The translations under genes were made by a program, and so were the position numbers. The notes beneath the pieces were generated by a model, which saw nothing but the letters and a program-made list of their open reading frames with translations, was not told the origin of the DNA and made no database searches. 64,000 bases of DNA from Tubulanus polymorphus (Eukaryota > Nemertea > Palaeonemertea > Tubulaniformes > Tubulanidae): contig NC_134032.1 in the NCBI RefSeq assembly GCF_964204645.1, forward strand, positions 8,612,275 through 8,676,274. The letters run 5' to 3'. Below are positions 1 to 11,640 of this stretch, piece after piece (position 1 is the first letter of the stretch; every line of letters starts with the position of its first letter).

Positions 1-214
1 CCTCCCAGTATGTTTGGAAGTGTTGAGTTCCTCCAGCTGAGGGTCCCGAACTCCCCTACCCTGCCCTCCCGCTAGTAGAAAATACATTGAAAATATAGAT
101 AAACTTATATAGCTTCGTTAATGCCTTAACGATACTTAAACCCTGTGTTGGTTTAGGTCGATAGTTGAACCAAGTTGCTCATAGTTGCCCGCACGGTCGT
201 CTTCTTTCTTTTAG

Positions 215-3200
215 GATCCGCTGGATGATGAGTTCCGGTAACAGCGAGTTCTCTCCGGTCACTCACATCCCAGGATCCTACGAATTCCCGATAAAACCGG
301 ATGGAACGCGCGATCACACGCAGTTGAAGGCGCGACCGAGTCGCAACAACGAGTTGGCCGCAAAGACCCCGCCGGAGAACGATAAATACGCGTGCTACGC
401 CGAGAACGATTACGGAAAAACGGCGTCGAACAACGTGGTCGTCAATGAGAAATGTAAGTTCATGGCCGTCCTCTGCCAACACCCATCCCCCCACTTTATT
501 TTGACTAGTGAAAACGTTAGTACAGTTACCCCCTCTTCCTCTCTCCCCGCTCTTCCCCTCCCTATTTTACTCACAGTTGGTGGTTTATTAATAATGAAAG
601 TTTATAATTAAACTCATGAAATTTCTCTAATCGCGGACAGTTATGGATTTCTATCACGCAAAACATAATTCAAACTCCGTTTCTTTTCAACGATGTTCAT
701 TAATTTCCCGGCGTTAAGACGCGATGATTAAAATTGGCAACGGATACGGGTAGCGTTACATTGTCATCGCGTAATAGGTGATTTACGATCCATTCGCTGT
801 GGTATTAGGCGCATTTATCATGCTTAAAACGGCAATTTTAATTTTAATCCCCTGCTCTATTTCCACCCCCATGTTTTGTCATGATTTGACCTGCAGCACA
901 AGTCCCGCTACATGCCTTATGTGCGGATTCTTTAGGCTCAAGTCGTCATTCAAAACTTGAAATTAGACCGGTTCTTAGATTTGAACCAATCTTCGAACTT
1001 AAGCCGCAGCAACCGTACTACCAATAGGCCCTGGATTATTATGGGTTTTTTTTATAGAAAATATCGATGAAGCCGGTCCTTGTCAATTTCTGGAATGTGG
1101 AAAAATTTACAAACGAATTATTAATGTAAAATCTCGTGTTCTCCTGCAGACACCGGTGACTTCAGCCCGGAGAATTTGAAGGTGAAACCGACGTTGCAGG
1201 TACAGGAAGGCTTGACCACCGAATTGAAATGCAACCCTCCGGACTCGTTCCCGAAGCGAGCCATCATCTCGTGGCTGATCATCAAAGGATACGGAAAGGT
1301 CGACGCCAGCACCGTACGCGCGATCACCACCGATACGAGGGTTATGATCGGTCCAAACGGTAAGAGTTCGATCTGAAAAAAGAAATATGTACGTTTATAT
1401 CCCATTATAACTGACTACTTAATACCCCTAAAGTGCTGGAGATTTTTAAAGATTTCATCCCAGTTTGTCACTGCCTCATGACATTTACACCGAGGTACAG
1501 CATATTGTTAGTTATTGATATTTCGGTATGTTTTTCTGCTGTCTTTCAAATTACTATTGGCATCAATACACTGCGATAAGGTGTACTAGCAAAGTTCATC
1601 AATTTATACACCGCATTGCGGTGTAGATGCACTGAAAGGGTTTTCTTTTGAAGAATGGATTTACTTAATTTTCCATGATATCGTGATGGGGGGATTAATC
1701 TAGGCGGACATTATGTTTAAGTGTTCTAAAATGATTTGATCGTACATAGGTAACCTGTTTTTCTCGCAAATTTTACCATCCGACGCGACCAAACCGGACT
1801 CGGATGAGACATACGTCTGTCAGTACAATAACGCCGCACAGGGTACTATCAAACAGGGCAGTCCGATTTCCATCAAAGTGAAACCAAGTAAGTCAGATCA
1901 CGTCAAATTTGAAGATAGAAAATGTTCTATTCTTTTTCTTGCCGTATCCATTTTGAACAACAAAATTTTGTTCTAAATACACAAATCTATTTTGACAAAA
2001 AGTCTAGATTTATTACGAGTTAGTCGTTTGTTTTCAAGCTAGAAATATTGAAATGTTCATTATTCTAGACTAGGGATCAATCGACGTGAGTTGAAGTTGA
2101 TTTTATGGACAAATTCAGATCAGACATTTCCAAAATTTGTGCTTGAAAATTGCGGTTTTTATTTAGCATTTTGTTTCAAGACGTCCAAACTTTTCGATTG
2201 CAGATCCCAACATGCCAAACAAGCCTCCGGCGTTGATGGCCAATTCGCCGCGGCTTGTAAGCGCATTAGAACGCGATCAGATCGACCTGTATTGTATTTC
2301 AAGCGCCAAGTAAGTGCTTAAAACGATTCGCTTTAATAGTCCGGTCATTCAAGTCGAAATTAGTTCATTTCCGATTTCGCTATTCCATTAACTACTACGT
2401 TCCATTCGAAATGAAGTCACCTTTTCACTGTAGTACATCGACTAGCCTAACACACCGGGGCTAGAAAGTGAATTTCATATCTTTTATGAGGCTCGTTTCG
2501 CAATATATTCGTGCTCGCGAGTTCATAATATTTGAAGTCGAGACCCAGTTTCGAAAATTTGAAAACTGGAAGTGAACTAATTTTGGCCGACTGTTCGGTC
2601 ATCGTGTCGGTGGGATAGTATTTGTGTACCTGCTGATTGTGTAAATATTTTTGCGTATATTTTATTTTTTCAGGCCGGTCGCTACCGTTTCGTGGCGTCG
2701 CCTCGACGGCAAGCCGATGCCGTCGAATCATTCGTATTCGAACGGCAACGTTCACTTGTATTTGAAAAACGTCGCACCGAGTTACACCGGCGAGTACGAG
2801 TGTACGGTGTCGAACTGGATGGGCAGTAAAACGTCCAGAACCCGCGTCGCAATCATAAGTAAGTTTTTATAGTAAAATGGGGTGGTCATGAAAAGTCAGG
2901 GAAATTTCTTTTCTTCAAATATTGTCTCGGTGGAATAGTCGGGGAATTTGTAAAAAAAGCTGAAAATCAGGGGCGGGCGCAGGAAAACCCTGTTAGTGCT
3001 AACCGTGGTTAGTGCACTGTGATTAGGCATAAATGGGAAAATAAGAGTGGCCACCCTAGAAAGCCAAAATCGCAATTTGAACAATGTTAATTTTTTGACT
3101 AAATTGTGATTGCTCGGCGAATATCCAGTTCCGTCGTAACATTCAGGAGTCACTCTCTAGAAACTATCAACATGATGCAATGCGGGGCAATCCCATTTTA

Positions 3201-6200
3201 TAGAGGCTGTCTCCGAAATGATTTTTGAGCCATTAGGGTGAATCCATTCGATGATTTTCATAACAATGTGTTCGGAAACATCCCTTTCTAGTTTCAACCT
3301 CAGATAAATGAGCGTGATTTATAAAAGAAAGGTGAACGTACGTATTCTCCTGAAATCGTTCATTTCTCTGCGATTTTACTTTCAGCTTTACCGAAGTTCA
3401 TCAAGAAACCGGTCGATTCGACGTACGTTATCGGCGGCACGGCTAAATTCGAATGTCAGGCAACCGGTATCCCGACCCCGACTACTGAATGGCTCGAAAA
3501 TCTCGTTCCAGTACCCCGTAAGTGAATGAAAATTTTTCAATGAGCTTATGGAAGTGGGGGGCCGTAACTTCAAATCTTAAACACGACTGGAAAATTTGGA
3601 GAGTAGCTTTTTACTCGTTTCGTTGGTATCGGTGATTCCCATTGGTCAGTTTGCAGACGTATGAACCAATCATGTCATGAAATGGCGTCTACTTATTGCT
3701 TGCCCTCCAATAAAAAAAATCATCCAAGAATCAAGGTAATACTTCTCTAAAGTCAAAAGATATGTGGTTTAGTTAGTAACTTAGGCTGAACGAAAGTGGT
3801 ACCTTGTTTCTCCGCAGTGGCCGGGTCATTTCTATGGACTTTCGCTTAAGCAAAGTCCATTGTATTATTGCTTATGAGACTTTTTTCTTTTGGTACAAAG
3901 TAACATTCGAACGAGAAAATATTGCACAAGAAAACTTTAATCTTTCAATGATTTTTTTATTCAGCGAAAAGTGATAAAAAACTGACGGTAACCGCGAACA
4001 CCTACGAATTACGTAACCTGATCCGTGGCGGGGAAGGCAGCGTGAACACTCCCGATATGAGAGTCGTCCAGTGTCGTGCTTCAAATATTCATGGTAGCAT
4101 CATAGCGAACGGATTTATAAACGTCGTTCGTAAGTATCAGTAAAATGATTTGTATGCTTATGATCCAGAGTATTTCAGGGAAATTATGTGAAACGACTCG
4201 AGTGACGGCCTTCTTATTCATCAAAAGTACGATGAGTTATTAACCCTTTCAGTGCTGATTAATAAAAACCCTCCCTGGAGTGCCATGCTGGTCAAATATG
4301 ACCCCTCCAATAAACCGTTCATAGATTTAAGAACTGGCCAGAACGTAGCTTGTACGTTTTCATTCAACGAATTGGGGTCATATAAGGAACACTGGACATT
4401 GAAGAATGCACCTTTTCAGAAAATTAAGTTTCTCTGGAAGTTTTTAGGTACTCAAAACTAATAATTAAGCAGCCTGGGGGTTCATATTTGACCCATCCCA
4501 AAAACATGTCAGTGTGAAAATATATCCAAAACTGATATTGATTTGTCATTAGGGACCAAGAAAACATAAATGTGCGGCTTGCCCTACTGCCAGAAATATG
4601 TTTGCGCATCCCAGGGCTATAGTGCTGGAGACAATTTGAAAATTCATAAAAAATTCCACCCTAGTGTGTTGAATAATGGGAATCATCTTTCAATAGAGAT
4701 AAAAACTAATCACTATTTACAGCTATACATCGCAGTGCGGTGTACTTGCAAAATCCATCTCCGATTTATACACCGCACTGCTGTGTAGACGCACTGAAAG
4801 GGTTAATGATGACCTCATTCTCCATAAGATTTCGATGATGAAGTTACTAACAATGACCTTCTCGTTCTCGACATCTTCGACGATTCAACCAATTTATGAT
4901 AAGTTACTTATAACGACTTCTTATTCTCGATAAATTCAGCAATAAATGCGGATAAATTTCGAACAGTTGCTAACCATAAGCTTCTCGTTCGCGATGAAAA
5001 CGATACCGTTGGAAATTGTCTTAAAGTTTTCTTGTTGTCTCCGCAGAGCCGCTCGAGATGCGCGAGCCGAAAGCGAGTAACAGCAAGAACGCGTCGGTGA
5101 TGACGTTCAAATTCAAAGATGCCGTCATCCTGCCGTGCAAAACGCAATCGGATCCGGCGACGATTCCGCAAATAGAATGGCTGTTCAACGACGGCATGAT
5201 CAAATACGTCGAGAACCAAATCTGGCAGGACAACTCGGACAACTCGCTGCATATCAACTCGTGGAAGTACAACAAAGAGGAAGACCTACGCGGCGACTAC
5301 ATGTGCATCGCTCGGACTATAACACCCGTACAGGTAGTACGCGGTACCTATACGCTCGCGTTCGAAGGCGTGGCAGGTATGTGTTGTTGTGCATGCATGT
5401 GTTCTGTTAACCTTTCAAGCAGCGAGCAACCAGAGCTGCCGACTATTCCTGATTTTCAGTATTTGTTTCGATTTTATAACGAGAAATACTGATTCGATTA
5501 GTTTGATGCGTGAAGGAATATTACAGATGTTACTGAAGGTCTTAGTGTTAATAACTGAGTGATTAATTTTCTTTCATATTTTAATGAAATGTTACTCGAT
5601 TTGTTACTGACAGCGCTTTTCAGGGGTTGCCCGCCCTGCAATTGCCACAGTCAACTAAGAAGTCCTCATTAGACGCTCTAAACCGGTCGGTTAATCATTT
5701 AACATTATCTATTTTTTCAGCGGTCGTCGCAACTGGTGGCACGAGTTTCTGGTGGGTGGCGATCGTCATCGCTCTCATTCTCCTGTTGCTCATCATTTTC
5801 CTCATCATTTGTCTGATCCGTCGTAACCGCGGAGAAACGTATCTCGGTAAGTACAGTGAACACCGCTACAATTTTAAACTTTCAATTTTCAGCCACCCTC
5901 TGATTAGTAGTTTCCTAATACCAATCTGTACCGTACCAAATTTTGGACCGTAAAAAATGTATGTATATTCTTGGCCTTATTCGAGTACAAAATGATTCTT
6001 CGAAAAAGATAAAATACAATATAAGACTTTGAACTCAATTCCCTTGCCAAACAAGCTCCAATTTTCGAATTAAACCAGTTTGCCCATGGGGGCAACTCAT
6101 TAAAATATGTATGCGACTATATCCAGGAAGTACAAACATGGAGATCGGAGTGACTATTTATCATCTATTCTCCTTCCGCCTCCAATTATTGTGAAATTTC

Positions 6201-9200
6201 CTCAAAAAATATTTTTAAAAAAACCCAGATTTCATACAGAATAACCAGAAAATTTAGGGATGAAATCCTCTGTTGAATATTACACGATAATACACGACAT
6301 TGGCAAACCTTAGTTCGCTCTTAGTTAAACGGGAATCAGATAAAACAAGGAAAATCCAGGGAAAACTCGGGGAATTTGACAGATTTGGCACACAAAAAAA
6401 ACAGGATAACTCTTTGAATTTCGATAATGGTATTGATCGCTCGTTTCAATGACAATACTTGAGTTATAAAGAATGAATGAATATTGTAACATATTTAAAT
6501 CATGAAATTTCTGGGATTCCTTTGGTAGAATTTTGTTTTGTAACCTCGAAAAATAAGGGGCATCTCGGGGAATTTTTAAACTGATCCCCCTGTCCGAGTA
6601 TTTGTAGATATTAAAATGTTTCCGTTCGCGGTTTTTTTGCAGTCGACGAGAACGAACGAAAACAAGGAAACGACCCGGAAAAAGAAATGAAAGACGCCGG
6701 TTTCCATGACTACGTACGACCGTAAGTAGCCGATCTACTCTTTGATTATAGACCGAAATAACGTTTGAAAGATTTTGTATTCTTTGAATATTCTTCCTTC
6801 TTCCTCTGTGCTTTCTCTTTCTTTTCATTTCCATTCCTTCTCTCCTCCCCCTCTCCTTTCAACAATCCTCTTCTCTCTGCTCTCCCTCTCTCCTACTCTT
6901 TCCTTTGTCCATTCCTCTGTTCCCCATCTTCTTGCTGCCTCCTCCATGTGCTCTCCCTCTCATTTCGTTCCTTCTATATCTGCTCTCTTTTCCGCCCTTT
7001 TTTCCTCTACTGCCACTTGGCTCTCATCTGTTCTCTATATTCCTCTATCTTCATCATCTCTCCTCTCACCCTCTCACTCCCTCTCCTGCCTCTCCTCTCA
7101 TCTTTGTTCTCTCCACTCTAACCCATCTCTCTGACTATCATAGCTCCCGCATTTTCCGAGACGAGCTAGCGACGTCTTACGTTTAGTTGCCGCAGTAACG
7201 CGGGCATTGTTGCTAGCGCGCATGGCAAAAACGAACGAAAAATCGATTGCACGAATTTTTTACGAAATATCGATTCATGTTTTTAAATTGGCATAATTTT
7301 TGTAGTCGGGTAAACAAACGCAAGTCCGTTCGAACGTACGCCCCTTTTTAGAAAGTGCCCTTCATGATTTTGATAGTTCTTATGTAACATGTTCAGAGCT
7401 CGGCACCACTTGAGATGTTCAGTGTAGGCCACGGCATCTTACCGGCGATTCAGCTGGCAGTCCGTTATTTAGCCTATAATGTTTACATAAACACATGTGG
7501 CTGACACTAGGCTCACACAGTTACACAGTTGATGAATTGAAATAACTTTTTTCATATTTCTTTGAAAACATTTTCATCATAGTATTCTTTTAAATTACAT
7601 TTCACTGATTCTAGAGATATTGAGATATTGACTGATTCTAGAGATATTTTAAAAATGAAAATTACTCCAGTAATTACAGATTTATACGAAAAAAATCATT
7701 TTCAAATTCATCAGTCATTTAACGTCGGCGAAACAACTACATGCATTGTTCAATGACGGAGGGACCCCCTTGGTCCTCATGCGCATATATTACGTTGAGG
7801 ATATAGATACAAAAGCGGGATAACACACAAGACGAGTGAAGTTAGCAAACATTTTAAATTGAACTATTAAACATCCGGAGTTACTTACAGGCCCGTACCC
7901 GCGGGGGGGGGGATGCGTTAGGTGCGCCACCCACACACCCACAAAATCTCAAGATCCTCTATTTTTTGTCAAAGAAAATTTCATAGACTTGTTTTCACAT
8001 CTCTCTTCTCTCGCACTTGCTCACATTCATAACTATGATACAGATGTAGACACTGTTATAAAAAAATTTGCCACTCCATAAAAGAAGGATGAGACTCCAG
8101 TGTATGATGTTGGATTCTAATAAAAACTTATCCTGAAAATGTTTCGATCGAGGATTAATTACATTTTTAGCCCTCTTGGGACTTTAGTCCCAGCGGGCTA
8201 TTGCGTTCACTTTTCGTCCGTCCGTCCATCCGTCCATCTGACGACGGAATCCAGTTATTTTGGGAAGTTTTGATGACGCTTCAAGGTAATGTCTTGATAT
8301 TTGTACATAGGGTTCATACATGTATCTACCCTAGACACATCTTCAGCCCAAAAACTGGCCTTGTTAGAATCAAGATGGCCGACTGGCAGCCATTGTTGTT
8401 CGCCAAAATCAGCACTTTTTACACGTTTTTGAACTTTTTGAGAGAAATTTTGAAGACGCCTTGATCATTCGTATATATTTGAACCCCCAGGGACCATCAG
8501 CATAACAAAAATTGGGTCGATCGGACTCAAGATGGTCGTCCTAGGACCTTTTAAGTGCCCAAAAATGTTAATTCTGGCCCGAAGTCTGAGTCCTGTAGCT
8601 TCCTACAGGTTTGCCATTTCTCATTGCAATTCTCATTATTCTTTGGAAAGGGATGTTTTATACCTGAGACAGGTATTTTTGATCAGCCAATTATGACGCA
8701 ATTGGCGGCCATCTTGGTGTCATTAGTACTCGTTCGTAGGTGGGAAAACGTTTTTCAACATCATATTGATACCTAAGCATATTTTGTTACAACAATGAAT
8801 TAGATAAGTTGTAGCTTATGGCGTGTTCTATGATTGTGGTGAGTTTCAAGTTCATTGGTTTTTATATGAACCGGGGCCGTTGAATAATAGAATATCTTAG
8901 TATTTCTATATTATATTTGTACCAATGCATATTTTGTTACCACAATCAATTGCAAAGTTGTAGCTCATGACATCGTCTATGATTGTGATGAGTTTAAAGG
9001 AAATTAGTTGTTCTATATGGTCACCAGGGGGCGTTGAATAGTAGAATAACCTAGCATTTCCTTAATTTTATACAAAAACCAATGACCTTGAAACTCACGA
9101 CAATCATAGAACATGTCAGCAGCTACGATTTTGTAATTGATTGTGATAACAAAATATGCCTCGTTACCAATTCAATATGGAAATACGAAGTTATTCTACT

Positions 9201-10162
9201 ATTCAACGCCCCTGGTGACCATATTCAAAACCCAATAACCTTGTATCTCACCACAATCATAGAACATGTCATGAACTACAACTATATGACAATACGTCAT
9301 ACAGAATTGAAAAATATGCTGCCCTCACAGAGGACTGCCTGTTATACTCCCATCTTGCTTGATATGTTACCATACAAAATTGAAAAATACATCTGCCCTA
9401 TAAAAGATCCTTTATTTCCTTCAAGTTCTATACCCTCTCCTCTATATAATTTGTTAATTTTCTCTGAATTTGGATTGATTATCAGCCGACCTGACTTAAC
9501 AACCATTTGAGAGTAGTTTTTGTTCTAATTAAGAGATCAACTACGCCCTAAAATATCAAAATACTCTCAAAATCAGAAGATTTTCTGGTTCATTTTAAAT
9601 TTTTTGACATCAAATTGCTCTTATTTTTGGCGAAAATACAATTAGGGATGTCAAGTAGCCCTGTCTGTCTGTATTTTTGATCTTAAAATAGGCATTGTCC
9701 CTGTTGTTTATTTGGTTTGTAAATTTCGTTAGATTTTTTGATTGAGTGTCCCTTACAGACCCACCACACCTGCCGGGAGCGGAATTACTGTCTGTCTGTA
9801 TTAGTTGCACCATCTTGCGTTGCTACAGGTTTATTGCACAATTTTTAGAAAAAAATGTTCTGCCCTCAAATCAGAAGACGCACGATGAGTCGCGCCATCT
9901 GGTGGCTTTTGAAGAAAGCACGTGCAACCGCGATTAGAATTTTTTTCGATTCCCTTCTTTATTCCGTAGGAATCAAGACTCGGTTAAAGGAAGTCGCGCG
10001 TCGTTGAGCAGCGAAATGAAAATAGACAGTGACGACGACAACGACTCGATGGCCGAATACGGCGACATCGACGACGGCAAATTCAACGAGGATGGCTCGT
10101 TCATCGGGCAATACGGAAAAGATCGCAAGGGGGCGTCGCCACCTTACTCGGCTAACGACTAG
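215..10162 (+). CDS. L1CAM/neuroglian-like Ig cell-adhesion receptor lacking FnIII domains (5'-partial)
   Basis: Eleven exons with GT-AG borders and continuous phase: 215-453, 1150-1359, 1750-1887, 2204-2309, 2674-2858, 3386-3517, 3965-4129, 5047-5376, 5721-5846, 6643-6721, 9970-10162 (633 visible residues, stop TAG). The signal and first half-Ig1 exons lie left of the window. Order: rest of Ig1, Ig2 (CNPP, IGPNGNLFFS), Ig3 (VSWRRLDG, YECTVSN), Ig4 (VVQCRASNIHG), a fifth Ig (IEWLFND, YMCIART), a transmembrane helix (WWVAIVIALI onward), RRNRG stop-transfer, and a tail with DSMAEYGD and EDGSFIGQY. Two exons per Ig domain, the CNPP and GNLYF-like motifs and the FIGQY tail are typical of L1CAM/neuroglian adhesion molecules, which link homophilic contacts to spectrin through ankyrin. 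The family normally has six Ig plus four to five FnIII domains; here a 344-bp intron separates the last Ig from the membrane exon, so no FnIII is encoded. The last Ig resembles family Ig6 more than Ig5. Confidence 0.88.
1423..1640 (+). mobile_element. Decayed TTAA-type (piggyBac-like) MITE
   Basis: The element lies in the intron between the two Ig2 exons. Its right end is GCACTGAAAGGG, identical to the terminal repeat of the 4244 element, and it shares the internal motif ttatacaccgcattgcggtg. The left end is degraded (taccccta) but follows a TTAA. It has no coding capacity. Confidence 0.55.
4244..4802 (+). mobile_element. TTAA-flanked MITE with perfect 12-bp terminal inverted repeats
   Basis: The element starts CCCTTTCAGTGC and ends GCACTGAAAGGG, a perfect 12-bp inverted repeat. 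It is flanked on both sides by TTAA (4240-4243 and 4803-4806), the target duplication typical of piggyBac transposons. It is 559 bp and has no open transposase frame, so it is non-autonomous. It sits in the intron between the second Ig4 exon and the Ig5 exon. Confidence 0.75.
5721..5846 (+). other. Transmembrane exon of the + strand L1CAM-like gene
   Basis: The exon starts after a TTTTTTCAG acceptor and ends at GGTAAGT. It encodes a short Thr/Gly linker, about 23 hydrophobic residues rich in Ile and Leu, then the basic stop-transfer sequence IRRNRGETYL. The RRNRG segment matches the juxtamembrane region of neuroglian/L1 proteins. It joins in phase 1 to the preceding Ig exon. No counterpart was found for any of the four minus-strand Ig copies. 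Confidence 0.88.
6760..7135 (+). repeat. Pyrimidine-rich low-complexity tract
   Basis: About 375 bp of almost continuous C/T runs (tctcctc, ccctctc, cttcc) lie in the 3.2-kb intron before the last coding exon. Long frames here are artefacts of the composition: Ser/Leu/Phe/Pro-rich with no domain. The splice acceptor of the next exon is 2.8 kb away, so this is not a normal polypyrimidine tract. Confidence 0.75.
8171..9300 (+). repeat. Dispersed non-coding repeat with long palindrome (family 1)
   Basis: The repeat begins with the palindromic gggactttagtccc and cgtccgtccgtccatccg. Its body contains tctaccctagacacatcttc and aagatggccgactggcagcc. The same sequence occurs inverted at 54,120-54,735 and truncated at 17,710 and 34,330. 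Near the right end, 9016-9050 and 9190-9224 form arms of about 34 bp, matching apart from one G, around a 139-bp loop. No open frame looks real. It is probably a non-autonomous mobile repeat; its class is unknown. Confidence 0.6.
9685..9785 (+). repeat. Dispersed repeat family 2
   Basis: Shares gtgtccctt, then acccaccacacc and tgccgggagcgg, preceded by a T-rich atttggtttgtaaattt segment, with copies near 23,570, 29,740 and 40,300 and inverted copies near 33,310 and 53,235. Non-coding. Confidence 0.5.
10100..10114 (+). other. FIGQY ankyrin-binding motif
   Basis: The codons ttc atc ggg caa tac encode FIGQY within NEDGSFIGQYGKDRKG, 17 residues before the stop. In L1-family proteins this motif binds ankyrin, and phosphorylation of its Tyr releases ankyrin. 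The preceding acidic run and DSMAEYGD match the neuroglian tail. This is the strongest single identifier of the gene family. Confidence 0.92.
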
Positions 10163-11000
10163 TGCGCCGTATAAGCGCGTCGATCGCAGTCGTATTAAAA
10201 CGTTCGATTTTATTAATTTCATTTTCAAGAGTGTGATGTCCGGGTGGATGCAGGCGGATTTCAGGAGGACAGATTCCAGATACTAACAATGAACAGCCAT
10301 GACAATACAAAAAGCAACTTTATTATCTACGGATGTAATAATTACACAATACTTTGTTTGATGCAGCTGTAACAAATACCACAAAGAGACAAGAAAAAAC
10401 CAACGTGTCACGCGCGAATAGTGGCAGCGAATTTTGAAAGTACGAGACAACTTTTTTTGCGCGGAATAAATGAGCAAGTTAAGTCCGCTGGTCGCCGCGT
10501 TTACTGCGGTTTTCGAGCGGAATGCGTACCACGCGTGGAATTGTCGAATATTCAAAGTATTCGATTAGTTATTGTTTCTTTTTAAACGAGTATCGATTAC
10601 ACGTAATTGAAGTAGTAGCTGATAAAACCATCGTCAGTGTGCGCCGAGCGGGTGTCCATCTATTTCGCTTTGCATTCTGCTGTGAGTGTGTGTGTAGCCA
10701 CAGCGAGTGTCCGTGCGCGCGAATGTCTTCGAACGTGTATACCTTTTTCGAGCGCGCGACTAGTGGACTAATTCGATGTACGGTAACTATTTATATTAAG
10801 CTTCAAATTGTAATCAAATGTTGTTAAACGCCACTTGTATTATATAGAGATCAGCGCGTACCGAAATCCAAGCTACCCCCTCCCCTCCCTATTCCTACCC
10901 CTTACCTGCATCTGAGGCTTCCTTTCGTTGTAGATATCGAGTGTCTGGACAAACTATATTTTATACGTCCTTAAAAAGAAATATATTTATCATAATGATA
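10163..11000 (+). promoter_or_regulatory. 3' UTR and candidate polyadenylation region of the + gene
   Basis: Non-coding sequence follows the stop. A canonical AATAAA is at 10465-10470 in an AT-rich context. AT-rich sequence near 10975-11010 could serve a longer 3' UTR. No other exon is seen here. The transcript end cannot be fixed from sequence alone. Confidence 0.45.
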
Positions 11001-11154
11001 ATTTATTTTCGTAAACCTAGTGCATATAATCACATGAACAGTAAATGCTTTTTTAACAAATTACATAGTACGGTTACGAGGCATCCAGTGCAAGCCGACA
11101 GGCTTTACTTTACTTAAACTTAGGGCACTGGGACCTTGTGTATAGCGCAGGAGC

Positions 11155-11640
11155 ATGGTGCATATAAATGAAAAAATACATTTAATATATATAAATTATA
11201 TAGATCATGCTATTGATAATGATAATGTTAATGATTATCTTCTTAATATTATCAAAAATATATATAGAGAGGATTTATGTATTTTTGATATTATACTATA
11301 TTTAATGATAATAGTAATGACGATAGTGAAGAAATGGAGATATTATAAACAATAATGATGATGATAATAATAATAACAATATTAATAATAGAAATAATAG
11401 CAATAGCAATAATAAATGATAATAACAGCAATCATATTAATAATGATAATAACAATGACAACAATAAAAATCACAAAAACAATTTTAATCATAATGATGA
11501 CAATATACTTATCATTACCATTACTATTTCAGTTATTAAGGTAAAGATACTCATAATATATCATGATAATAATAATAATGATGATGATTATGACGATGGA
11601 GATAACAAACGACACAGATACAGATAATAATGATTACAAA
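11155..11640 (+). repeat. AAT/GAT-rich microsatellite at a LINE 3' end
   Basis: Nearly pure A/T/G trinucleotide-like sequence with repeated aataatgat and gataataat units. The Asn/Ile/Asp-rich frames across it are not genes. It abuts the 3' end of the minus-strand LINE, the usual place for a microsatellite tail in CR1/L2/Jockey-type elements. Confidence 0.75.

Noticed and set aside
6765-7186. Overlapping long frames in the C/T-rich intron tract
   Set aside because: They follow from pyrimidine bias, code only Ser/Leu/Phe/Pro runs and lie inside an intron of the L1-like gene.
7905-7915. G-run, with further G-runs near 24,585 and 30,722
   Set aside because: Simple homopolymers of variable length between copies. 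They could form quadruplexes, but nothing ties them to a function.
11355-11627. Asn/Asp/Ile-rich frame
   Set aside because: It is the translation of an AAT/GAT microsatellite, with no domain or start context.
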